This document shows positions 41,946-49,219 of a DNA stretch of 64,000 nt, one piece after another; position 1 is the stretch's first letter; every line of letters starts with the position of its first letter. A program made the translations under genes and the position numbers. The notes under the pieces were generated by a model. The model was not told where the DNA came from and did no database searches. It saw only the letters and a list, made by a program, of their open reading frames with translations. Origin of the DNA: Candidatus Kuenenia stuttgartensis (GTDB taxonomy: Bacteria > Planctomycetota > Planctomycetia > Planctomycetales > Planctomycetaceae); the NCBI GenBank assembly GCA_945904015.1, contig CAMDPK010000003.1:1-64000 (forward strand). The letters run 5' to 3'.

Positions 41946-42285
41946 ACTCAACCAAGCTTGGCTGAACCTCGACTTCGGACAAGGCCGTGCTGACTTTCTG
42001 ATTGATACCGGATTCTCCGGGACGCTGATCATCGGCGAAGAGTTGTTCGATGCGACTCGCGCGATCCCGGCCGGTTTCGTCGATTCGACACTCGCGGCCG
42101 GACAAAGCTTTCGGTACGAGCGATTCGATCTGTCCTTTGAATGGCTCGGCGTTTCCGTGCGTTTGTTCGTTCTCGTTGGTCCCGGCTCAGAATGTCTGAT
42201 CGGCACGGACTTGCTTTCGCCGCATCGCTTGGAGATCGACTACCAGCGGCGGGTGGTTGAACTGCATCGAAGCCGTGAGTGGTAA
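41926..42285 (+). CDS. Retropepsin-like aspartic protease (single domain), pair 2
   Basis: 119 residues from the GTG at 41926, chosen because GGGAGGAG lies just upstream and the fold starts properly there. The active-site motif is FLIDTGFSGTLII (D27-T-G-F-S), and the second family motif CLIGTDLLSPHRLEIDY closes the fold. Like pair 1 it has no signal peptide and would work as a dimer in the cytoplasm. It begins inside the 3' end of its small partner gene. A NucS-like nuclease gene follows after 12 bases. Confidence 0.82.
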   Translation: MDGFLDELNQAWLNLDFGQGRADFLIDTGFSGTLIIGEELFDATRAIPAGFVDSTLAAGQSFRYERFDLSFEWLGVSVRLFVLVGPGSECLIGTDLLSPHRLEIDYQRRVVELHRSREW

Positions 42286-42297
42286 AGAAAGACTGCA

Positions 42298-43230
42298 ATG
42301 AAGACTTTTTACCGTGTGATGCTCGGCCAAGGGAGTGTCCATGCTGGCGAGTGCTTAGCTGGTAACTTCATCGGAGCTGATTTCGGCATCACGGAAGACT
42401 TGACGAACAAACTTCCGGAAGCGTGGCGTGAATTCAACGCGGCGTTCATCCCTATTTTTCTGGCGAACCGGCCGGCCAAGACGAAGATCGCCGCCGGCTT
42501 GGCGTGTGGATGCCTGTGGGTGATATCCAAGGGCGTCCAGAAGGGTGACATTGTCCTTTGCCCCGACGGAACCGGACGCTATCGAGTCGGCGAAGTCAGT
42601 GGCGATTATTTTTTCGCACCCGGACAGATTTTGCCCCATCGTCGTCCGGTGCATTGGTTGAGCCAAATCATTGATCGCGCGGACATGGGCGAAGCTTTGC
42701 GAAACTGTACCGGTTCGCCGGGCACCATCTGCAACATCAGCCGAGCCGGTTATCACGAAGAGATTGAGAGGTTGATCGGAGGAGTTTCCATTCCAACGGT
42801 CATTGCAACCGATGAAACGGTCGAAGACCCCGCGGCATTTGCGATGGAAAAGCACCTCGAAGATTTTCTCGTGCAGAACTGGGCACAGACAGAACTCGGC
42901 AAGGAATACGACATCTACGAAGAAGATGGCGAACGAGTCGGACAGCAATACGCCACCGACACAGGCCCGCTCGACATTCTTGCCATCAGCAAAGACAAGA
43001 AGCGGATACTCGTGGTGGAATTGAAGAAAGGCAGGGCAAGCGATGTCGTTGTTGGCCAGATCCTTCGCTACATGGGCTATGTGATGGAGGAATTAGCCGA
43101 CGAAGGCCAAACGGTTTGCGGGGTGATTATCGCACTGGAAGACGACCAACGAATTCGCAGGGCATTGATGGTCACGCCCAACATCAACTTCTACCGCTAT
43201 CAGATCAGTTTCAAATTGGTGAAATCGTGA
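42298..43230 (+). CDS. Predicted nuclease: N-terminal PUA/EVE-like domain plus NucS/DUF91-like domain
   Basis: 310 residues. The N-terminal part (about 1-150) has VLCPDGTGRYRVGEVSGDYF-type strands and WLSQIIDRADM, features that recall PUA/EVE-type modified-base-reading domains found in type IV restriction enzymes. The C-terminal part (about 180-300) resembles NucS/DUF91: EKHLEDFLVQNW, then a PD-ExK core with TGPLDILAIS, VVELKKG and a following helix with QILRYMGYV. The predicted role is cutting of DNA that carries modified bases or mismatches. It lies 12 bases after the second protease gene and shares its strand. Confidence 0.75.
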   Translation: MKTFYRVMLGQGSVHAGECLAGNFIGADFGITEDLTNKLPEAWREFNAAFIPIFLANRPAKTKIAAGLACGCLWVISKGVQKGDIVLCPDGTGRYRVGEVSGDYFFAPGQILPHRRPVHWLSQIIDRADMGEALRNCTGSPGTICNISRAGYHEEIERLIGGVSIPTVIATDETVEDPAAFAMEKHLEDFLVQNWAQTELGKEYDIYEEDGERVGQQYATDTGPLDILAISKDKKRILVVELKKGRASDVVVGQILRYMGYVMEELADEGQTVCGVIIALEDDQRIRRALMVTPNINFYRYQISFKLVKS

Positions 43231-43258
43231 CCTCGCTCGGTGCCACGCTCTTCAAAGA

Positions 43259-44248
43259 TCACCCGCGAACCGGATCGTTCTGCGTCCACGGAGGCGGGCA
43301 TGCGGCGTCGAGTTGTTTGAGATGGTCGGGGGAGAGTTTCACGCTGGCGGCGGCAATGGCGTCTTCGATTTGGTCGAGCCGTTTGACTCCGACGATTGGC
43401 GACGTGACCGAAGGTTGAGTCAGCGTCCAGGCCAGCGCAAGTTGCGACATTGGAACACAGAGTTCCTTCGCCACCGCTTCGGCTCGTTCGAGCCGATCGA
43501 ACAACGGGTCGTCGAGCTTCCAAATCCAATCGGGTTTCTCGGCGGCTCGCGAGTCAGTCGGCGGCGGCTGGCCGCGTCGGTACTTGCCGGTGAGCAAACC
43601 TCCTTGCAGTGCTTGGTACGGTGTGATGCCGATGTTGTGCTTGCGGCAGAAGGCGAGGTCGTGATGGAACTCGCGGCGCAGCAGGCTGAGCGGAATCTGC
43701 GACGAGACGACTCGCGGCCAGCCGTGTTGTTCGGCCAGCCAGAGGCTTTCGCAAATCTGCCAGCCGTAATGATTCGACAGGCCGAGGTATCGCACCTTGC
43801 CCGCCTTCACCGCTTGATCGACCGCGGCCAGCGAAGTCTCTAGCGGCACTTCGCGATCGGGCCAGTGAAGGATGTAGAGGTCGATGTAATCGGTCTTCAG
43901 CCGCTGCAAGCTGCGATCGACTTCACGCAAGATGTGCGTCGCCGACAAGCCTTTGTCCTGCGGTCCCGGCCCGACCGGTGCTCCAACCTTCGTCGCGAGA
44001 ATCGCTTTGTCGCGCTGTCCGACCAGAGCCTTACCGACGATCTCTTCGGCAACCCCGCCGGGACTTCCGAGAAATCGTTTGTAGCCTTCGTAGACATTCG
44101 CGGTGTCGATGAAGTTGATGCCGCGATCCATCGCGGCGTGAATCAGCTTGATCGAATCGGCCTCACCGACCGGCGCGCCGAAGGTCATCGTCCCCAAACA
44201 AATCGGCGACACGAGCAAGCCGCTCGAACCAAGGTTGCGATACTGCAT
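43259..44248 (-). CDS. Aldo/keto reductase
   Basis: 329 residues, TIM-barrel NADPH-dependent oxidoreductase. The tetrad is present: D in FIDTANVY (about 48), Y in the same motif (about 53), K in ATKVGAP (about 87) and H in LHWPDREV (about 128). The AKR signature IGSSGLLVSPICLGTMTFG (as RNLGSSGLLVSPICLG) opens the protein. Substrate unknown. The gene is convergent with the NucS-like gene and stands 39 bases downstream of a palindrome and a sulfatase gene. Confidence 0.93.
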   Translation of the reverse strand: MQYRNLGSSGLLVSPICLGTMTFGAPVGEADSIKLIHAAMDRGINFIDTANVYEGYKRFLGSPGGVAEEIVGKALVGQRDKAILATKVGAPVGPGPQDKGLSATHILREVDRSLQRLKTDYIDLYILHWPDREVPLETSLAAVDQAVKAGKVRYLGLSNHYGWQICESLWLAEQHGWPRVVSSQIPLSLLRREFHHDLAFCRKHNIGITPYQALQGGLLTGKYRRGQPPPTDSRAAEKPDWIWKLDDPLFDRLERAEAVAKELCVPMSQLALAWTLTQPSVTSPIVGVKRLDQIEDAIAAASVKLSPDHLKQLDAACPPPWTQNDPVRG

Positions 44249-44286
44249 GAGTCAGGTTTCCTGCGACTTGAGTTGGTGAGCGGACC

Positions 44287-44336
44287 GTAGGTTGGGACTC
44301 CGTCCCGATCCGTGTCGGGACAGAGTCCCAACCTAC
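44287..44336. repeat. Palindromic repeat, GTAGGTTGGGACTC family
   Basis: Arms of 22 bp (GTAGGTTGGGACTCCGTCCC and the inverse) with one mismatch and a six-base loop. The right end supplies the TAG stop codon (44333-44335) of the sulfatase gene. It lies between the sulfatase and aldo/keto reductase genes. Confidence 0.9.
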
Positions 44337-45895
44337 TTGCGGATCTTCACGGCGACCGCGTTCTGCTGTGACTCGCCCGGAGTGCTGCGACCGTCGGCGA
44401 CATATTTCTCCAGCAACTTCGTCAGCCGAGCGACGGCCTCCGGATGCTTCGCTTCCAAGTTCGTCGTTTCGCCGATGTCCGTGCTGAGATCGAAGAGTTG
44501 ATTCGGCGGCAGTTCGTCGTCTTTCATGCCGGGACGCGGGGCGCTCCATCCGCCGGAACCGGGGCAGAGACACAGCTTCCACGAAACGTCGCGGATTGCG
44601 AACGAACCGTTGATCGAGTGACTGACGAGCGTCGTTCGCGCGGGCTTGCCGGTTTGGCCGAGCAACGTCGGCAAGAAGCTGACGCTGTCCTCGGCCGCGT
44701 TGTCGGGGAGCTTCATTCCGACGATCTCAGCGACGGTGGCCGTGACATCGACGAGACAGGTGAGTTGTGCCGTTGTCGATCCGGCTTTCACTTTGCCCGG
44801 CCAGCGCACGAGGAACGGGACGCGATGTCCGCCCTCGTAGATGTCGGCCTTGTGGCCGCGAAAGACGTGGCTGGGGTTGTGGCCCTTGGCGAGTAGTTCG
44901 TCGAACTTGGCTTGGGGCGAGCAGCCGTTGTCGCTGGTGAAGATGACCAGCGTGTTGTCAGTCAGGCCGTTGCGGTCGAGCGTATCGAGCAACTGGCCGA
45001 TCGCGGCGTCTTGCTGCATGACGAAATCGGCATACGGATTCAGGCCGCTCTTTCCGAGCCATTCCCCCTGCGGATGAATCGGCGTGTGCGGCGAGGCGTA
45101 GGGCAGGTAAATGAAAAACGGTTTTCCGTTCTTCGCGTCGGCCGCGCGGCGGTCGATGATCTCGATCGTCTTCTTCGTCAGGTCGGGCAGCACGTCCGCG
45201 TCATCGAAGCCGGGAGCGGCCGGTCCGAGCCGCGTCATCGGTTTGCCTCGGCCGAACATCAACTCGAATCCGCGATCTTCGGTCGGCAGCACTTTGACTC
45301 GATCGTTCTCGATATAAGTGAACGGCACCATGTCGAGCGACGCGCTGATCCCGAAGTACTCATCGAACCCGACGCTGTTCGGCCCGTTCTTGATCGGCTG
45401 CGAGTAATCGACGTTGAAGACCTGCTCGCGCGGCTCGATGCTCAGTTCGCTGACTTCCTTGCCCGGCTTCTTCACCCAATCCATGCCGAGATGCCACTTG
45501 CCGACGCACGCCGTGTGGTAGCCGTGCTGCTTGAGCATCGACGCGATCGTCATCCGCCCCGGCTCGATCAGCCGTGGGCTTAGCCCGCCGAGAACGTGGC
45601 TTTGCAGTTTCGTCCGCCAGTTGTAGCGTCCGGTCATCAGCCCGTATCGCGTGGGTGAGCAGACCGCCGAACTGGTATGCGCATCGGTGAAGATCATCCC
45701 CTCGCGCGCCAGCCGATCCATGTTCGGTGTCGCGATCTTGCCGTCCGGGTTCAGGCACTTCACGTCGCCATAGCCGAAGTCATCGCACAGGATCAGCAAG
45801 ATGTTCGGATGGCGTGGCTCGGCAGCGGACACGAATCCGTGAAGGGTGGCGATCAATGCTACGGCGAGCGTGATGATGACCGGGTGCTTCAACAT
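44333..45895 (-). CDS. Secreted type I sulfatase
   Basis: 520 residues from the ATG at 45895 (GGAG ten bases upstream); an upstream in-frame ATG would give a non-signal leader. A signal peptide (about 1-24, ending VSAAEP) is followed by PNILLILCDDFGYGD and the formylglycine motif C79-S-P-T-R with the continuation YGLMTGRY. Other ligands: D in the first motif, GKWHLG and SDNGCS. Formylglycine is made from the cysteine by an FGE enzyme, or anaerobically. It desulfates glycans or small sulfates outside the cytoplasm; sulfatases are extremely abundant in marine planctomycetes. The stop codon belongs to a repeat. Confidence 0.95.
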   Translation of the reverse strand: MLKHPVIITLAVALIATLHGFVSAAEPRHPNILLILCDDFGYGDVKCLNPDGKIATPNMDRLAREGMIFTDAHTSSAVCSPTRYGLMTGRYNWRTKLQSHVLGGLSPRLIEPGRMTIASMLKQHGYHTACVGKWHLGMDWVKKPGKEVSELSIEPREQVFNVDYSQPIKNGPNSVGFDEYFGISASLDMVPFTYIENDRVKVLPTEDRGFELMFGRGKPMTRLGPAAPGFDDADVLPDLTKKTIEIIDRRAADAKNGKPFFIYLPYASPHTPIHPQGEWLGKSGLNPYADFVMQQDAAIGQLLDTLDRNGLTDNTLVIFTSDNGCSPQAKFDELLAKGHNPSHVFRGHKADIYEGGHRVPFLVRWPGKVKAGSTTAQLTCLVDVTATVAEIVGMKLPDNAAEDSVSFLPTLLGQTGKPARTTLVSHSINGSFAIRDVSWKLCLCPGSGGWSAPRPGMKDDELPPNQLFDLSTDIGETTNLEAKHPEAVARLTKLLEKYVADGRSTPGESQQNAVAVKIRK

Positions 45896-46061
45896 GCTGA
45901 ACTCCGAGATGGTTCTATCGAACGCGGGATTCACGTGAGGTGTGATTGGAGTGATCCGTCGCCGCACTCGCCAGAGTCCGGGTTTCCATCGTGGTGATCA
46001 CGGTCAGAAATTTCACGGAACGTGTCGCAAGTGACTGGTCAGGCAATGTGAGACAGGCGAA

Positions 46062-46175
46062 CTAGCCAACATCAGAGGCCGAGAACCGAGTGCTTACCAA
46101 GCGAGATTTCGCAACAGCGACCAGCACGACAACGCTGCCGAGCCACAATGCGAGCGTCGCGAGGAAGTTCAACAT
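46062..46175 (-). CDS. Predicted 37-residue membrane peptide
   Basis: Starts at the ATG at 46175, one base beyond the stop of the upstream gene, with AAGGA eight bases ahead inside that gene. The peptide is one hydrophobic helix (MLNFLATLALWLGSVVVLVA) with a basic end. Coupling with the preceding gene supports it. Nothing is known of the function, and it might be a chance frame. Confidence 0.4.
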   Translation of the reverse strand: MLNFLATLALWLGSVVVLVAVAKSRLVSTRFSASDVG

Positions 46176-46176
46176 C

Positions 46177-46545
46177 CTACAAATCCTTGCCGCACTTTTC
46201 GCAGTTGGCGGTGGAAGTCGCGATCCGAAACGATTTCGCTTTTGGCTTGTGACCGCAGTGCGGACAAACGATCGGGCACTGAGGACCGGCATACGACACG
46301 GCCAGCAGATAAATCATCGCCGGCAGATACGGGCACAAGAAGAACATCCCGGAAGGGATGCCGAGGTCGTAGTCCCATCGCAGGAAAACTCCAATCATCG
46401 TCGGGATCATCAACAGCAGCGGGAGTACGGCAGCCATCCGTCCGATGCCTCGACATTTCCAAAGCGCCACGCATTGCAAAGGCAAGTAAGTGATGACGAG
46501 GAATCCCCCGGTCCACAGGATTTGATTCGACGTCCAAGGCTCCAT
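46177..46545 (-). CDS. Membrane protein with C-terminal zinc ribbon
   Basis: 122 residues from the ATG at 46545. Three hydrophobic helices (about 8-25, 37-54, 66-85) lead to a cytosolic zinc ribbon with CPHCGHKP and CEKCGK. The function is unknown. It belongs to a run of four small membrane protein genes transcribed leftwards. Confidence 0.65.
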   Translation of the reverse strand: MEPWTSNQILWTGGFLVITYLPLQCVALWKCRGIGRMAAVLPLLLMIPTMIGVFLRWDYDLGIPSGMFFLCPYLPAMIYLLAVSYAGPQCPIVCPHCGHKPKAKSFRIATSTANCEKCGKDL

Positions 46546-46598
46546 GTCTGTCTCCGATCCTGGCCGTGGGTGATTAGGGCAAACGGCCAGTTCGATTG

Positions 46599-46991
46599 CT
46601 ACACGGCGTTGGGACCACTCAGCAGCGCGCGCACCCAAAACGTGAAGACAACTGCAAGCACGGTCAGCAGATTGAGCACCATGCCAAGGCTCAACCGGTA
46701 CGAACCTCTGAACCGACCTGCGGACCGGCGAATTAACACCAATCCCACGATGCTCGTGACGATTCCAATCGCGGCAGCCATCGCGGCCAACCAGAGGCAG
46801 CCATCCTCGACACGATCCTCGGCGCGGTAATCCCGGTCTCCGCGCATGTCCCGGTAGATTCCATGTCCGTGTCCATCGAAGTAGTAAACCAGCCCGCCCA
46901 AGGCGACCGCGGCCAGCCAGCAGTACAACGGGACATTCGCCAGCCGCGTCGCTGGCAGGGAAGACCCGTGATCGGATTTCGGCTGATTCAT
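46599..46991 (-). CDS. Small membrane protein
   Basis: 130 residues from the ATG at 46991. Three predicted transmembrane segments (about 22-38, 66-86, 100-120) with charged loops in between, including the repeated-looking DMRGDRDYRAEDRVEDG. No family was recognised. Member of the small membrane protein run. Confidence 0.6.
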   Translation of the reverse strand: MNQPKSDHGSSLPATRLANVPLYCWLAAVALGGLVYYFDGHGHGIYRDMRGDRDYRAEDRVEDGCLWLAAMAAAIGIVTSIVGLVLIRRSAGRFRGSYRLSLGMVLNLLTVLAVVFTFWVRALLSGPNAV

Positions 46992-47029
46992 TGGACGATT
47001 CCTCGCTTCGGATACGCGCGACACAAGGT

Positions 47030-47290
47030 TCATTTCCCAGACGGACCAGCGCTAAAAAACTGTCGCATCGCTGACGCTAGACCGATAAATGCCATCACTC
47101 CATAACCGATGGTCCACGGGATCGACTTGGATTCCGCCCAAGCGTACCAGGCACCGCCGGCCGCGATGAGAGCCACCGCCGCAGCGATCACGCCGATCAC
47201 CGGCGATCGCCGCTTGGCAACCAGGCCCCAAAGTGCGAGGCCCAACGCGGCGATCATTCCGAGAAAAATGACGGCACTGACGATGTTCAT
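47030..47290 (-). CDS. Small membrane protein
   Basis: 86 residues from the ATG at 47290. Three hydrophobic helices (about 3-20, 27-46, 55-72) separated by KRRSP and ESKSIP. No family recognised. First gene of the leftward run of small membrane proteins that follows the WD40 gene. Confidence 0.6.
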   Translation of the reverse strand: MNIVSAVIFLGMIAALGLALWGLVAKRRSPVIGVIAAAVALIAAGGAWYAWAESKSIPWTIGYGVMAFIGLASAMRQFFSAGPSGK

Positions 47291-47331
47291 GCTGCGGTGC
47301 TCCGTTTGAAGGAAACCATTTCGTGAGCGGA

Positions 47332-48444
47332 TCACGGACGAGGCGTCATGTCCCACAGCTTCACCGTTCCATCCCAGCTTCCCGACACCAGCCGTTTTCC
47401 ATCCGGGCTAAACGCGACGCTCGTGACGATGTGGGCGTGCCCTTTCAACGTGAGTGCCTCCTGACCGCTCGTGGCGTCCCACAGCTTTACCGTCCGATCG
47501 CCACTGGCCGACGCCAGCCGTTTTCCGTCCGGGCTAAACGCCACGCTGCTGACAGCGCTGTTGTGCCCTTTCAACATGAGCGTCTCCTGACCGCTCGTGG
47601 TGTCCCAGACCTTCACCGTCCCATCCGTCCGAGTTCCGCATCCCGACGCCAGCCGTTTCCCGTCCGGGCTAAACGCCACGCTCTGGGGATAGCCAGGGTT
47701 CCCTTTCAACGTGAGCGTTTCTTGACCACTCGTGGCGTCCCACACCTTCACCGTCCGATCCTCGTTTCCCGACGCCAGCCGTTTCCCGTCCGAGCTAAAC
47801 GCCACGCTCATGACCCCACCGGCGCGCCCCTTCAACGAGAGCGTCGCCTGACCGCTCGTGGCGTCCCACACCATTACCGTCCGATCGTAGCTGGCCGACG
47901 CCAGCCGTTTTCCGTCTGGGCTAAACGCCACGCCATAGACCGTGTGGGTGTGCCCTTTCAACGTGAGCGTCTCCTGACCGTTCGTAGCGTCCCAGACCCT
48001 CACCGTCTGATCGTAGCTGGCCGACGCCAGCCGTTTCCCGTCCGGGCTAAACGCCACGCTCGTGACGATGCTGCTGTGCCCTTTCAACGTGAGCGTCTCC
48101 TGACCGCTCGTGGCGTCCCAGATCCTCACCGTCTTATCGTTGCTTCCCGACGCCAGCCGTTTTCCGTCCGCGCTAAACGCCACGCTTTTGACGTCGCCGG
48201 TGTGCCCTTTCAACGTGAGCGGCTCCTGAACCGCTTCGAGCACCTGAAGGGCTTGCGCCGGCTCTTTGACCGGAGCGGTGGAGTCGGCCTGCTGCTTGTC
48301 AGCGTTCGTGCGGTCACCACGTTCCTGACCGCCCAGCAGCGGGAATGCGAACCATACGCAGACCACGACCAGGCCCACATCAGTTCTCGCAAGCAACGCA
48401 GCGCTTCGAATCCAACGTCCAAACTGTCTGGCGGTATTCTTCAC
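47332..48444 (-). CDS. Seven-bladed WD40 repeat protein with N-terminal membrane anchor
   Basis: 370 residues from a GTG at 48444 (possible starts upstream are weaker). A short basic region and one transmembrane helix (about 18-38, VGLVVVCVWFAF) are followed by a linker and seven WD40 units of 42 residues (blade 5 has three extra), each reading VAFSPDGKRLASGS-DxTVKVWDATSGQE-LTLKGH with few changes. Seven blades would close a full propeller, a protein-interaction platform. The blades are nearly identical in DNA as well, a sign of recent amplification or gene conversion. The helix suggests it sits outside or at the membrane. Confidence 0.9.
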   Translation of the reverse strand: MKNTARQFGRWIRSAALLARTDVGLVVVCVWFAFPLLGGQERGDRTNADKQQADSTAPVKEPAQALQVLEAVQEPLTLKGHTGDVKSVAFSADGKRLASGSNDKTVRIWDATSGQETLTLKGHSSIVTSVAFSPDGKRLASASYDQTVRVWDATNGQETLTLKGHTHTVYGVAFSPDGKRLASASYDRTVMVWDATSGQATLSLKGRAGGVMSVAFSSDGKRLASGNEDRTVKVWDATSGQETLTLKGNPGYPQSVAFSPDGKRLASGCGTRTDGTVKVWDTTSGQETLMLKGHNSAVSSVAFSPDGKRLASASGDRTVKLWDATSGQEALTLKGHAHIVTSVAFSPDGKRLVSGSWDGTVKLWDMTPRP

Positions 48445-48582
48445 AGTGGCACTCTTTCTGCGTTTCTCGACGACAAGGTCAGTGTCCGTTGTGCGGACCT
48501 CAATTACTGCGAATCGTGTCGGCGCGACCAAGCAATGAGTCCTGCCCCCTTGGATTCTGTGCCCCCTTGGATTCTGCCCGTG

Positions 48583-48846
48583 TTACCAGGAATGCTTGCA
48601 TTTGGTGCAACGCCAGTTCTGAAATCTCATGGACAGAAACCAAAACCCGATCCCCCACGCGCCCCATGTGACCGAATCCCAAACTTTGCTCCAAATGTTA
48701 AGCGTTTGGAAAAACACCAAGCCCAGCACCAATTGGACAACGGCATTGGCGAAGCACATGAGCACGCCCAGCGGGCGGATCCAAGCATAACTCTTGAGTT
48801 CGGTTGCTCCGCACTTCGGGCATACAGTTTCCGGGGTTGAGGACAT
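48583..48846 (-). CDS. Small membrane protein with split zinc ribbon
   Basis: 87 residues. A CPKCGA knuckle at residues 9-14 and a CTKCKH knuckle at the C-terminus frame two hydrophobic helices (about 24-47 and 58-74). The two CxxC pairs on the same side of the membrane could form one zinc site. Function unknown. Cotranscribed direction with the kinase region. Confidence 0.7.
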   Translation of the reverse strand: MSSTPETVCPKCGATELKSYAWIRPLGVLMCFANAVVQLVLGLVFFQTLNIWSKVWDSVTWGAWGIGFWFLSMRFQNWRCTKCKHSW

Positions 48847-48928
48847 GGCGAACAGACTCCTTCAAAGAGAGGCGGAACAGCGAAACGCAAATGGTCAGTC
48901 GTCGTCAGTCATGTTGTTATGGGCGAGA

Positions 48929-49186
48929 TTACGGCGAACGATCTGCCTTTGCGTCAGTCGTTCGTTCCCGTTTCAGAATGACGCTGAACGTGAGGAACTG
49001 GAACAAGTTCCCGCCGCTCCCCACGCCGCAGACCTCCCAGCCTTGTGCTCCCAGCGGAGGCAGCACGTCTTTCAAAAGTCCCGCGAGCGGTTGGTCGTGC
49101 TCGTCGTACCATTGCGACGTGATCCAGCGGAGTCCCAGCCAGCCCTTGTGAGTTCTCGACAGCACTTTGTACTCAAACGTGCGCAT
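48929..49186 (-). CDS. DUF4177-like protein
   Basis: 85 residues from the ATG at 49186 with GGGAG upstream. It starts MRTFEYKVLSR, then has L-x-x-LGAQGWEVCGVGSG and ends with a strand FLTFSVILKRER, the DUF4177 pattern (short alpha/beta protein opening with W/F-E-Y-K-V and with a G-W-E-L-V-like motif). The function of the family is unknown. Confidence 0.75.
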   Translation of the reverse strand: MRTFEYKVLSRTHKGWLGLRWITSQWYDEHDQPLAGLLKDVLPPLGAQGWEVCGVGSGGNLFQFLTFSVILKRERTTDAKADRSP

Positions 49187-49219
49187 GAGTTTCTCCCTGA
49201 TTTTCCTGAGGGGTTTCAA

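Noticed and set aside
44287-44336. Classic rho-independent terminator after the sulfatase gene
   Set aside because: The stem is strong but there is no T-run on either strand, and the sequence belongs to the palindromic repeat type.
47323-48840. A 505-codon plus-strand frame with regular repeats
   Set aside because: The repeats are the complement of the WD40 blades; the real protein is on the minus strand with WD motifs.
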